A stretch of 64,000 nt of DNA from Hyphomicrobiales bacterium (GTDB taxonomy: Bacteria; Pseudomonadota; Alphaproteobacteria; Rhizobiales; Beijerinckiaceae), in the NCBI GenBank assembly GCA_028290405.1, contig JAQGJX010000086.1, forward strand, positions 1 to 64,000, read 5' to 3'. Position numbers and translations under genes: made by a program. The notes beneath the pieces are model-generated. The model ran no database searches, was not told where the DNA came from, and saw nothing but the letters and a program-made list of their open reading frames with translations. The stretch's first letter is position 1. The number at the start of each line of letters is the position of its first letter. Shown here piece after piece: positions 17,819-26,370 of this stretch.

Positions 17819-18280
17819 ATGAGTCCCGGCATGGATCCAACGCTCCAACCTGCAGCGCTACAGCACCTCCCTGCGTTCATCACCGGGCCGGGCGAGACGG
17901 ACGTCCTGATGGTGGTCATGACCATCTTCCTGGCCCTAGCTGTCCTCACGGTCGGGTTGCTTTTTCTGCGTCTGCATACGCTGCCTGAGCGGATCGCCCA
18001 CAGGTCCCATAAGCTGCAGTTCGAAATCGTAGCGGTGCTCGGCCTGCTGGCGCTCTTCACCCACATGCACATCTTCTGGGTCGCAGGGTTGCTGCTGGCG
18101 TTGATCGACGTTCCGGATTTCGGAGGGCGGCTTGATCGGATCGCTGGATCCCTTGAACAAATTGCGGGACGGGACGTAAGCGCCGACTTCAAGGATTCGC
18201 AGCCCGCGACGAACGCCGCGGCGACGTCAGCGGCGGAGAAACCCGAGCGGCTCAGGCCCCCAGACCAAGAGGAGTTCTGA
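17819..18280 (+). CDS. Small inner-membrane protein, DUF3302-like (YiaW-type)
   Basis: The protein has 153 aa from the ATG at 17819 (a second ATG lies at 17831). Two membrane helices are visible (TDVLMVVMTIFLALAVLTVG and an AVLGLLALFTHMHIFW-type helix), joined by LPERIAHRSHKLQFE, with a polar C-terminal tail. The pattern and its place directly upstream of an HlyD-like gene resemble the E. coli YiaW-YiaV and YibI-YibH pairs. The biochemical role of that pair is unclear. The family match is from remembered pattern and should be tested by profile search. Confidence 0.5.
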   Translation: MSPGMDPTLQPAALQHLPAFITGPGETDVLMVVMTIFLALAVLTVGLLFLRLHTLPERIAHRSHKLQFEIVAVLGLLALFTHMHIFWVAGLLLALIDVPDFGGRLDRIAGSLEQIAGRDVSADFKDSQPATNAAATSAAEKPERLRPPDQEEF

Positions 18281-18283
18281 CAC

Positions 18284-19519
18284 GTGCTCGAACTCCTGCT
18301 TTGCTCGATGCTGACAATCCTGCCTGACTATCTGTACCGCCGCTTCGCGCAGGGCAAGCGGATCGGAAAGGAGATCACGCTCTACTCTGTCTGGTTCGAA
18401 CTGCGGTGGGGCATCACCCTGTGCCTCATGCTCACGGTGGGGCTCATTACGGTCGTCTTTTACAACCATCCGGCGACGACGAACGTCACGGCGTTTTACA
18501 GGACCGTTCCTATCGTTCCTGAGACTTTTGGCCGCGTGGCCGAAGTCAACATAGGCCTGAGCGACGACGTCACGGAAGGCGCGCCGATCTTCCGGCTGAA
18601 CAGCGAAAAGCAGGAAGCCGCCGTAGAGGTAGCCCGCCGGAAAATCGCAGAGGCGCAGGCCGCGATGGTGGTGGCGCGCGCTGACATCAATGCGGCGGAC
18701 GGAAGGATCAAGGAGGCGACCAGCGCCTATCAACAAGCGATGGACGAATTGGCGACCAAGCGCGAATTGTACCGTCGCAACCCCGGCAACGTACCCTTCC
18801 GCGAAATCGAGAAGCTTGAAGTCGCAGCCAAAGGCCGCCAAGGCGCGATCGACTCCGCAATGGCCGCCAAGGAGGAGGCCGAGACGCGGCTATCGCTGCT
18901 CCTTCCTGCCGAGAAGGCGAGCGCGGAGGCGACGCTCGCGCAGGCGCAGGTGGAACTGGACAAGACCGTCGTTCGCGCTGGGGTGAGCGGCCGTGTTGAA
19001 CAATTCGCCCTACGCGTCGGCGATATCGTGAACCCGATGATGCGCCCTGCGGGCGTCCTGATCCCGCACTCGGCTGGCCGGAGGGCTCTTCAAGCAGGCT
19101 TTGGGCAGGTAGAGGCGCAAATCATCAAGGCCGGAATGGTGGCGGAGGTCGCGTGCGTGTCGAGGCCGTGGGAGATCATTCCCATGATGGTGACGAACGT
19201 GCAGGATTTCATCGCTGCGGGCCAGTTCCGCGGCGGAGAGCAGCTCATCGACCCCCAGCAGGTGACGCGGCCAGGCACGCTGCTCGTCACGCTTGAACCG
19301 CTTTTCCCGGGAGGTCTGGACGGCGTGACGCCGGGGAGCAGTTGCATCGCGAACGCTTACTCCAGCAATCACGATCTCCTTGCTTCAAAGGACATCGGGA
19401 CGGTGCGCCGCATGACGCTTCACGCCATAGACGCGGTGGGCCTCGTGCACGCCATGCTCCTGCGCATTCAAGCCCTGGTGCTGCCGTTCAGGCTTCTCGT
19501 TTTCAGCGGCGGACATTGA
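18284..19519 (+). CDS. HlyD-family membrane fusion protein (YiaV/YibH-like)
   Basis: The protein has 411 aa. A GTG at 18284 is preceded by GAGGAG and starts 4 nt after the upstream stop, so the two genes are co-translated. An N-terminal membrane helix (ITLCLMLTVGLITVVFY) is followed by a lipoyl-type half (VPIVPETFGRVAEVNIG), a long coiled-coil hairpin (~110-235), the second lipoyl half (DKTVVRAGVSGRVEQFALRVGDIV), and an extended beta-barrel part. No ABC, MFS or RND pump or outer-membrane channel gene is adjacent. The transport partner is therefore unknown. Confidence 0.8.
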   Translation: MLELLLCSMLTILPDYLYRRFAQGKRIGKEITLYSVWFELRWGITLCLMLTVGLITVVFYNHPATTNVTAFYRTVPIVPETFGRVAEVNIGLSDDVTEGAPIFRLNSEKQEAAVEVARRKIAEAQAAMVVARADINAADGRIKEATSAYQQAMDELATKRELYRRNPGNVPFREIEKLEVAAKGRQGAIDSAMAAKEEAETRLSLLLPAEKASAEATLAQAQVELDKTVVRAGVSGRVEQFALRVGDIVNPMMRPAGVLIPHSAGRRALQAGFGQVEAQIIKAGMVAEVACVSRPWEIIPMMVTNVQDFIAAGQFRGGEQLIDPQQVTRPGTLLVTLEPLFPGGLDGVTPGSSCIANAYSSNHDLLASKDIGTVRRMTLHAIDAVGLVHAMLLRIQALVLPFRLLVFSGGH

Positions 19520-19559
19520 GGGCCGTCCGCGACCGGACCATCGACGCGGCCCCCGCTCC

Positions 19560-20366
19560 TCACCCCATGATGCTGAGCCCGCCGTCCACGTAGGTGACGG
19601 TTCCGGTCAAGCGTCTGGCGAAGGGCGTCGTGAGATACGCCGTCGTGAGGCCGACGTCGTCAATGTCCACCAGTTCCCCGATCGGCGCGCGTTGAAGCGC
19701 CTGGCTCAGAAGCACATCGAATTCCTTGATGCCTGAAGCGGCGCGCGTCTTCAAAGGTCCGGGCGATACGGCGTGGACGCGAATGTGCTTTTCGCCCAGC
19801 TCATAGGCCAGGTAACGCATGGCGCTTTCCAACGCCGCCTTGACCGGCCCCATGAGATTGTAATTGGGAACCACCTTGTTGGCGCCCTGGTAGCTCATCG
19901 CGAGCAACGTTCCGCCGTTTGCCATGAGGGGCTCCGCCAGTCGCGCCATGCGGATGAAGGAATGGCACGATATATCCATCGCGACCTTGAAACCTTCAGA
20001 TGAGCTATCGACGAGCCGCCCCTGAAGATCGTCCTTGGGCGCGAAAGCGATGGAATGGAGCGCGATATCGAGACCGCCCCAGCGGTCTTTGATCTGTGCG
20101 AAAACAGCTTCCAACTCGCCGTTTTTCGCCACGTCGCAAGGCGCGAGGATCGACGCGCCCAGTTCGCGCGCGAGCGGCTCCACATGCGGTCGAGCCTTCT
20201 CGTTCAGGTAGGTGAGCGCGATATCGGCGCCCAGCAACCGGAAGATGCGAGCGCAGCCATAGGCGATCGACTGGTCGTTCGCGACGCCGAGCACGAGGGC
20301 GCGCTGTCCTCGCAAAGGCTGAGATTTAATAGCCTCGCGAACGTTCCTGCTTTCGTTGTGCGCCAT
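19560..20366 (-). CDS. fabI: Enoyl-[acyl-carrier-protein] reductase, FabI type
   Basis: The protein has 268 aa. It is an SDR-fold NAD(P)H-dependent reductase with the divergent FabI nucleotide motif (VLGVANDQSIAYG) and catalytic residues Tyr159, Tyr169 and Lys176. Their spacing equals that of E. coli FabI Tyr146/Tyr156/Lys163. It starts 3 nt after the stop of the DUF3141 gene, preceded by AGGTAG. Being last in an acyl-phosphate/DUF3141 operon rather than in a fatty-acid gene cluster, it may be a specialised paralogue. Whether the genome has another fabI is not visible. Confidence 0.88.
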   Translation of the reverse strand: MAHNESRNVREAIKSQPLRGQRALVLGVANDQSIAYGCARIFRLLGADIALTYLNEKARPHVEPLARELGASILAPCDVAKNGELEAVFAQIKDRWGGLDIALHSIAFAPKDDLQGRLVDSSSEGFKVAMDISCHSFIRMARLAEPLMANGGTLLAMSYQGANKVVPNYNLMGPVKAALESAMRYLAYELGEKHIRVHAVSPGPLKTRAASGIKEFDVLLSQALQRAPIGELVDIDDVGLTTAYLTTPFARRLTGTVTYVDGGLSIMG

Positions 20367-20369
20367 GTT

Positions 20370-22733
20370 CTACCTCGCTTTCGCGCGCGGCTCGCTCCTG
20401 CGCCGGGCAGCGTGCTTCGACAGCGGCACGATCTCGGCATTGTGCCTGCGGGCTGATTCGTGCCGCTGCAGGCTTTCATGAATGTCGGAAATCAGTCTTT
20501 CCTGCTCAGGATTGAGATCCATGCGGCTCCGCACCTTGTTCAGAAACTGGAATGCGGCCTGGTGGTCCTTGTGCGTCGGCAGAAGGTGCGGCAGCGTCGT
20601 CACGGCTTCTTGCGGCGCAAGCTCGACGATATAGGACTGCTGGCGGATGATCTTGCGGGCTTCATCCGAGGGAAGATCCAGCAGGCCGATGTCCTTGCCG
20701 AACAGGTCCCGGACTTTCTTCATGGCCGACAGCCGCCCGCGATCCTTTCCGGATTTCATCAGCAACAACGTCACGCGCGTCATGGCTGCCGTCCTGTCGC
20801 CTTCGCGCATGCGGGCCAGCGCCTTCTGGGCGATGGCGCTTTCTTTGGCCGCAGGATGACCTTCCGCTTCTTGCCTGGTCGCCTCGGACGCACCCATCGC
20901 GATCCCGGAGGGCCCGTAAGCGCGGAAGAAGGCGTTCTCGACATTGGCGTCGCGGATGTCGCGATAGTAATCAAGCGAGGCTGACGTTACGGCCGCCATC
21001 CACCGCTCCGCTCGGGCCGACAAACCCTTCGCGTCTCGTGTGGCCCGATTGGCCGCAACAAACTTTGCGGCTTCCTCAACCGGACGAACCCAGGGGTTGA
21101 GATCGGAGATCGCCCAGCGCTGCATGCGCTGGGGATGCAACGCGCGTCCCACCGCTGCGGCCGCAGGCGTGATCGCCGCGCCCAGCAGCGGGGCGACGAA
21201 CGCCTCATAGGCGCAGGTCAGCGCGTCCGAGGCGGCCGCGACAGACTTGAAGGCTTGCTCGTCACGGCGGCTGTATCTCTGCAGCTCCTGCAAATCCTCC
21301 ACTCGGCGCTCGTTCAGCACCACGTCATACACAGCGCCTTTGCCGTTCTGCTTTTCCTCAACCTGCATGCCGTAAAGGCCAGGGGGCAAGTGCTCGATGA
21401 ACTGGATGAGGTCGACGATCTGCGCGTGCTCGCGTTGGGCGACCTTGCCGGAGACGAAAATCCCCAGGTGGCCGACGCTTTCGTGCATCAGCCCCACGAT
21501 GACCTGGCCGTTGGCTTTCAATTCGTCGGTGGTCTTGTAGAGATCGGCCACCCAGTTGAAGGCTTGTTGGGGCGGCGTGATGTTGTCCCCCAGCGACGCG
21601 AACAGAATGATGGGCGACTTGATCGCACGCAGGTCGAATGCGCGCTGATCGGACCACTCCGCCTCTCCGGAAGCCAGCTTGTTGCCCACGAACAGGTTCT
21701 CGACAATCCACTTGATCTCCTGTCGCTCCATCATGAAATAGCCGCCCCACCAGCGCTCGAATTCGAGGTAGCGCTCCGGCTCCGTGTCGATCCTGGAATA
21801 AAGGTTGTATAACTTGTCGAAGTACGTGTTCGCCGGATTGAGGTATTCAAAGTTGTCGACGAGATGAGCGCCGTCGAACTTGCCGGCGCCTAGATCGCTG
21901 GCGAAGAGCGCCGGCCAGGCGCCGCCGAGGATTCCACCTGCATACCGCATGGGGTTTTCGCCGTCATTGCCGGCCCAGTACGACATCGGCGCCCCGTTGA
22001 TGACGATGGGGCCGCAGAGATCCGGGGCGAGCGCGCCTACGAGCATAGCCGCCCAGCCACCCTGGCAGTTCCCGATGATGACGGGCTTGCCTGTTTCCCC
22101 ATGCCGGCGCCGCACGATGTCGAGAAAGTCCGTCTCCGCCCGCGACACATCCGCCAGCGTCTGGCCATGCTCAGGCTCCGGAAAGAAGATGACGAAGTAG
22201 ACAGGATGGCCCGCCTTCAGGGCGACCCCGACCTGGGAATCCTGCTTGAACCCGCCGATGCCGGGGCCATGGCCCGCACGTGGATCTATGACGATGAAAG
22301 GCCGGCGTTTGGGATCTTGGCTTGCGGCTCCCGGCGGGGGAATGATGCGAACCAGCGCGTAGTTCACGGGCCTTTCGAAGGTCCGCGCGTCTGCGATCAT
22401 CTCCCAGTCAAAGTCGAGAAGCGGCGGCTTGCCCGCCTTCTCATGCGCAATCCAGTTGTTGCCGCGCTGGCGCAGCGTGTCCCACAACAAAACGGTCCGC
22501 TGGGCTGCGTCGACCCACCAAGCGCTTGCGTCCCGCCATGCCTCGATGGGCGGCGTATAAGGAGCCTCGGCAAAGGCGCTGCGAGCTGATTCAAGCGCAT
22601 CCAAATAGCGTTGCTGCGCTTTAGCGCAACGCTCCTGGTAGACTTGCGCGAACGTCAACTGGGCGCGCGAAGCCTCGCGCATCGTGTCGATAGCGTCGCG
22701 CTCGGTCGCGCTGGATTGCGATTCATTGGGCAT
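20370..22733 (-). CDS. DUF3141 protein, PHA-synthase-like alpha/beta hydrolase
   Basis: The protein has 787 aa from the ATG at 22733 (GGAAG upstream; an upstream TTG is less likely). Residues ~120-450 form an alpha/beta-hydrolase domain. The nucleophile elbow VIIGNCQGGWAAM has Cys223 in a G-x-C-x-G-G box, as in polyhydroxyalkanoate synthases rather than serine lipases. ILFASLGDNITPPQQA supplies the likely acid, and MHESVGHLGIF the likely histidine. The C-terminal ~330 residues are helical and of unknown role. The family is annotated as DUF3141, and its substrate is not established to my knowledge. The operon suggests an acyl-CoA or acyl-ACP substrate. Confidence 0.82.
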   Translation of the reverse strand: MPNESQSSATERDAIDTMREASRAQLTFAQVYQERCAKAQQRYLDALESARSAFAEAPYTPPIEAWRDASAWWVDAAQRTVLLWDTLRQRGNNWIAHEKAGKPPLLDFDWEMIADARTFERPVNYALVRIIPPPGAASQDPKRRPFIVIDPRAGHGPGIGGFKQDSQVGVALKAGHPVYFVIFFPEPEHGQTLADVSRAETDFLDIVRRRHGETGKPVIIGNCQGGWAAMLVGALAPDLCGPIVINGAPMSYWAGNDGENPMRYAGGILGGAWPALFASDLGAGKFDGAHLVDNFEYLNPANTYFDKLYNLYSRIDTEPERYLEFERWWGGYFMMERQEIKWIVENLFVGNKLASGEAEWSDQRAFDLRAIKSPIILFASLGDNITPPQQAFNWVADLYKTTDELKANGQVIVGLMHESVGHLGIFVSGKVAQREHAQIVDLIQFIEHLPPGLYGMQVEEKQNGKGAVYDVVLNERRVEDLQELQRYSRRDEQAFKSVAAASDALTCAYEAFVAPLLGAAITPAAAAVGRALHPQRMQRWAISDLNPWVRPVEEAAKFVAANRATRDAKGLSARAERWMAAVTSASLDYYRDIRDANVENAFFRAYGPSGIAMGASEATRQEAEGHPAAKESAIAQKALARMREGDRTAAMTRVTLLLMKSGKDRGRLSAMKKVRDLFGKDIGLLDLPSDEARKIIRQQSYIVELAPQEAVTTLPHLLPTHKDHQAAFQFLNKVRSRMDLNPEQERLISDIHESLQRHESARRHNAEIVPLSKHAARRRSEPRAKAR

Positions 22734-22757
22734 GTGAGCTTCCAATCGTGATTGAGA

Positions 22758-23264
22758 TCAGCGCTTCTGATCGCCCCATCGCAGAAAGAAGCCGACGTCC
22801 CCCGGCAGTCCGCTCGGCCACTCGATGATCATGGCGTTGAGCTTGTAGCCAGCGGACCTGAGCTGATCCCGCCACAGCTCATAGGCTTGTCGTGGTCGAC
22901 CGGTCAGCGTCTCGGGCCAGTCAGGATCCGAGTTGTTGATCGCGCGCCCCTTGTCGGTGCAAAGCGCGTTCGGAAAGCGCATCACCATCAACTCGTCCTT
23001 GCCGTCCTGCGCGGCCCGGCGCAGCTTGATCTGCAGATTGTGCGTAATCTCCTTGAGCCGCGCAGGCGTCAGGACAAGCGGTTCCGACAATTGCTTCATC
23101 AGTTCCCGGCGGGCCTTTTCGGCAAGGTCCATGCCTTTCACCGCTTCCGACGCACGAGCCATCTGCATCTCGCTCATGTAAGCGCGAAGGTCGCCCGCCG
23201 ACATGAAGATTTCGTCGCCTAGTTCCTGGTGGTGGCTCTCGTCCTTTTTCTGTTCCTGGCTCAT
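22758..23264 (-). CDS. Conserved hypothetical protein in the DUF3141 operon
   Basis: The protein has 168 aa, with the ATG preceded by GGAGG. It has no signal peptide or membrane helix. The N-terminal half is charged and helical with a phasin-like look (SAGDLRAYMSEMQMARASEAVKGMDLAEKARRELM is given only as positions ~22-56). The C-terminal part has a compact aromatic segment (DPDWPETLTGRPRQAYELW, then IIEWPSGLPGD). It lies between ackA and the DUF3141 gene with short gaps. No family was recognised. A granule-associated or accessory role next to a PHA-synthase-like protein is inference. Confidence 0.65.
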   Translation of the reverse strand: MSQEQKKDESHHQELGDEIFMSAGDLRAYMSEMQMARASEAVKGMDLAEKARRELMKQLSEPLVLTPARLKEITHNLQIKLRRAAQDGKDELMVMRFPNALCTDKGRAINNSDPDWPETLTGRPRQAYELWRDQLRSAGYKLNAMIIEWPSGLPGDVGFFLRWGDQKR

Positions 23265-23279
23265 CGTGTCGCCTCCACG

Positions 23280-24467
23280 TCAGGTTGCTGTTTGCAAGGC
23301 GCTCAGCGTCTGCTGCGCAATGATGCTTTCCTCATTGGTCGGCATGACCAATATCGTGGGGCCGTCGCCGGAGGATATGAGCGGGCGCCCTGCGCGATTG
23401 GCGGCTTCGTCCAGCCTCATGCCTATCCATGACATGCCAGCCGTCGTCTCGGCCCGGGTCGCCGGGTCGTTTTCCCCGATGCCCCCCGTGAAGACGAAGC
23501 CGTCGAGTCCGCCGAGCGCGGATATCAGAGAGCCGGCTTCGCGCACGATCCTGTAGACGAACAGGTCGATGGCGCAGCGCGCCTGCGCGTTCCCGGCTGC
23601 GCTTGCGCGCAACGTGCGCATGTCGTTGGAGAGGCCGGAGACGCCAAGAAGCCCGGACTTGTTGTACAGGATGCGCTCGGCCTCTTCGGGCTTCAGCTTC
23701 ATCTCCCGGAGCATGTAGAAGATGGCTCCGGGATCGATGGCGCCGCAGCGGGTCCCCATGGGAAGGCCGTCCAGCGCCGAAAAGCCCATGGTGGTCGCGA
23801 CGCTCACGCCGGCCTTCAGCGCGCACAGGCTCGCGCCGTTGCCAAGGTGCGCGACGATGACCTTTCCATCCGCCAGGCGGGGATGGAGGGCGCGGAGGCC
23901 CGACGCGATGTACTCATATGACAGCCCATGAAAGCCGAAGCGCCTGACGCCGCGCTCGCGAATGTCGCGGGGCAGCGCGAACATGGTGGCGATCTCGGGC
24001 TGCGTTCGGTGGAAGGCGGTGTCGAAGCACGCGACCTGCGGCATGTCCGGCAGGCGGCGGCGCACGATGCGGATCGGCTCCAGGTTATGAGGCTGATGCA
24101 GCGGCGCGAGCGGCGAGAGTTTGTCGAGTTCCCGCAGCACGTCGTCGTCCACCAGAACGGGCCCGCCATACGCTTCCCCGCCATGCACGACGCGGTGACC
24201 GATGGCCCGAAGGACACGCCCTTCCTGGTGGGCGCGCAGCCACGAAACCAGATGCATGAGCGCGTTCTCGTGGCCAAACTTTACCCCGCCGCCCCAGCGC
24301 GCCTCCTCGACCACAGCGCCTGTGGGATCCTTGATCGTCAGGCGCGCATTGACCGGAAAGCCCTCGAACAGGCCCTTGAACAAGCATGCAGGCTCGCGAC
24401 CCGCCTCCAGCACCTGAAACTTGAGACTTGATGAGCCAGAGTTCAGGACGACCAGCACCGGCGTCAT
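23280..24467 (-). CDS. ackA: Acetate kinase (acetate/propionate family kinase)
   Basis: The protein has 395 aa, full family length. The N-terminal signature LVVLNSGSSSLKFQV and the second signature region FGFHGLSYEYIASGL are intact, with FDTAFHRTQP and the C-terminal GGLDGFVFTGGIGEND. It interconverts acyl phosphate plus ADP with carboxylate plus ATP. Its ATG lies 2 nt downstream of the phosphotransacylase stop codon. The pair can run substrate-level phosphorylation from acyl-CoA. The preferred chain length cannot be told from sequence. Confidence 0.93.
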   Translation of the reverse strand: MTPVLVVLNSGSSSLKFQVLEAGREPACLFKGLFEGFPVNARLTIKDPTGAVVEEARWGGGVKFGHENALMHLVSWLRAHQEGRVLRAIGHRVVHGGEAYGGPVLVDDDVLRELDKLSPLAPLHQPHNLEPIRIVRRRLPDMPQVACFDTAFHRTQPEIATMFALPRDIRERGVRRFGFHGLSYEYIASGLRALHPRLADGKVIVAHLGNGASLCALKAGVSVATTMGFSALDGLPMGTRCGAIDPGAIFYMLREMKLKPEEAERILYNKSGLLGVSGLSNDMRTLRASAAGNAQARCAIDLFVYRIVREAGSLISALGGLDGFVFTGGIGENDPATRAETTAGMSWIGMRLDEAANRAGRPLISSGDGPTILVMPTNEESIIAQQTLSALQTAT

Positions 24468-24469
24468 GC

Positions 24470-25444
24470 TCAGACCTCCGGCATTGCGAGCCGGGAGCGT
24501 TGCGCTTCGGCGACAAGGGAGGCGACGGCGCAGGAGGCGAGCCGCGTGATTGTGGAGTCGGCGCGGCTTGTCAGAATGATCGGGACGCGCGCGCCAAGCA
24601 CAATGCCGGCAGCATCGGCGTCCGCCAGAAACGTTAGGCTCTTTGCCAGGAGATTGCCGGCCTCAAGGTCGGGGACGACCAGCACGTTGGCGAGCCCCGC
24701 AACAGGCGATTGGATGTTCTTGATCCTCGCCGCGCCAAGATCGATCGCGTTGTCGAGCGCCAGCGGCCCGTCCACGATGGCCCCGGTGATCTGTCCCCTA
24801 TCGGTCATTTTGCAGAGCGCAGCAGCTTCGATGGTGGATGGGGCCTTGGGATTGACCGTCTCCATCGCCGAGAGGATCGCGACCCGCACGGGATCGATGC
24901 GCAACGCGTGCGCCAGATCGATTGCGTTTTGGACGATGTGGACCTTGTCCTCCAGCGTCGGCGCGATGTTGATGGCCGCGTCCGTAATGATGAGCGGCCC
25001 TTCATGTCCGGGCACATCCATCACGAAGCAATGGCTGATCCGGCGCGCTGTGCGCAGTCCGCCCTCGCGGCGCACCACCGCGCTCATGAGTTCGTCTGTG
25101 TGCAGGCTCCCTTTCATCACGGCTTCCACCTCGCCTGACTTGACGAGATCGACCGCGGCGCTCGCCGCCGCGTGGCTATGGGGGGCGTCGACGATGCGGA
25201 AACTTCCCGCAGCTTTATGGAGGGCTTGCAGCCCGCTCTCGATCTTCGCGCGCGGCCCCACGAGAACAGGCTCGATCAACCCGAGCTCGGCGGCCTCCAC
25301 GGCGGCCCCGAGAGACGCAGCGTCGCAGGGATGCGCCACTGCGACCTTCAAGGGCGGAAGGGCTTGGGCCGCCGCGACTAGCCGATCGTACTTGTCGTGC
25401 CGACGGGACGACGTCAGCGGCTTGTCGGTTGAGCGCGCAATCAT
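24470..25444 (-). CDS. Phosphate acetyl/butyryltransferase
   Basis: The protein has 324 aa from the ATG at 25444. It has the PTA/PTB fold: VEAAELGLIEPVLVGPRAKIE, EAVMKGSLHTDELM, VMDVPGHEGPLIITDAAINIAPTLEDK (family-typical, split across the central domain), and the C-terminal IVLGARVPIILTSRADS. It transfers acyl groups between CoA and phosphate. Related proteins in such operons are often fused to an N-terminal MaoC/enoyl-CoA hydratase domain, and this one lacks it. It is the first gene of the five-gene minus-strand operon. The residues between 25445 and 25507 are in frame but look non-coding. Confidence 0.88.
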   Translation of the reverse strand: MIARSTDKPLTSSRRHDKYDRLVAAAQALPPLKVAVAHPCDAASLGAAVEAAELGLIEPVLVGPRAKIESGLQALHKAAGSFRIVDAPHSHAAASAAVDLVKSGEVEAVMKGSLHTDELMSAVVRREGGLRTARRISHCFVMDVPGHEGPLIITDAAINIAPTLEDKVHIVQNAIDLAHALRIDPVRVAILSAMETVNPKAPSTIEAAALCKMTDRGQITGAIVDGPLALDNAIDLGAARIKNIQSPVAGLANVLVVPDLEAGNLLAKSLTFLADADAAGIVLGARVPIILTSRADSTITRLASCAVASLVAEAQRSRLAMPEV

Positions 25445-25617
25445 GGCGACCGCCTTATTGAAGTTCGCCCGCGCAAGGATGCGGCGACCGCAAGGGCCAA
25501 AGTGCAAGGCTATAGGGCGAAGCAGCCGCCCGGGGCCCCGGTTTGGACCCGAGCCTCAGGCTCGCTTCCTGGCGTGCGCACGGCGAGGCGTGCGCTTGAA
25601 GCGCCTTGTCCGCGCGA

Positions 25618-25839
25618 CTAGGGCCTGTGCCCCAGCCGCCTCATGCAGTTGGAGAAGATGCCGTAGCGCGCAGCGCTAGCAGGATCGGTCGGATCGCCCG
25701 CGCCCGGCGCCTCGCGCTGCGCCTGCGCGACGCACTGGCGCACGGCGTCTTCACGCGAGACCTCTTGCGCCGACGCGAGATTGACGGCCGCAATCGAGGC
25801 CACGCCGGACAGAACGGCGGCGCAAACGAGACGCTTCAT
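25618..25839 (-). CDS. Small secreted protein of unknown function
   Basis: The protein has 73 aa from the ATG at 25839, preceded by AGGAG. A clear signal peptide (MKRLVCAAVLSGVASIAAVN, cleaved near LASA/QE) precedes a ~50-residue mature part with two cysteines (VRQCVAQAQ and FSNCMRRLG), which could form one disulfide in the periplasm. No family was recognised. A degenerate relative lies immediately upstream. Confidence 0.6.
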   Translation of the reverse strand: MKRLVCAAVLSGVASIAAVNLASAQEVSREDAVRQCVAQAQREAPGAGDPTDPASAARYGIFSNCMRRLGHRP

Positions 25840-25979
25840 GGATTTACTCCTGCTATCGTGGACCTGGGAGGCGCCCAGCAACAACGAAACAAGCAGGCGA
25901 CGCGGGCTTGGGTTTCATGCCCAAAGGGGCTGCATGACAGCGTCGTGCAACGTTATTCATCCGCTGACGAAAGTCGGCT

Positions 25980-26096
25980 TGGACGCACGGCTTCATGCGA
26001 TTGGAGTGGACGCCGAAGCGCGCGGCGCGCGCAGGATCCACCGCGCTGAGACCGCCCGGCGCTCGCGTGCGCCTGAGCCAAGCACTGGCGCAGGAC
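25980..26096 (-). pseudogene. Decayed duplicate of the small secreted protein gene
   Basis: Reading minus-strand from 26096, one frame gives VLRQCLAQAHASAG, matching AVRQCVAQAQREAPG of the intact neighbour. From 26041 a different frame gives VDPARAARFGVHSNRMKPCV, matching TDPASAARYGIFSNCMRRLG. The similarity switches frame and no signal peptide or proper start remains in front. This is best read as a frameshifted tandem duplicate. Confidence 0.55.
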
Positions 26097-26237
26097 CGGC
26101 CTGTGGACATGACATGGTTCTGAACGCGTTCTCACGCATGTCTGTAGGCCCGGCGACCATGCGGCCAGCGACGCGACATGCCCAAGCGCTCGCCGCTGGC
26201 GAGCGTTGGCATATTCAATGATTTTGAGAAAGGTAGA

Positions 26238-26315
26238 TGGTCGGAGTGGCGGGATTCGAACCCACGACCCCTTGTCCCCCAGACAAGTGCGCTAACCGGG
26301 CTGCGCTACACTCCG
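26238..26315 (-). tRNA. tRNA-Pro(GGG)
   Basis: The minus strand folds as a cloverleaf. The acceptor stem pairs CGGAGTG with CACTCCG (26309-26315 with 26242-26248), the anticodon arm is CTTGT-CTGGGGG-ACAAG with anticodon GGG, and the T loop contains GTTCGAATC. The 3' CCA is encoded at 26238-26240. It lies just downstream of the MerR-type gene on the same strand. Confidence 0.95.
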
Positions 26316-26370
26316 ACTTCGGGCGTTATAGAGAAGGCGGTTGTGGGTTGCAACTGCGTTCCGGCGAAGT

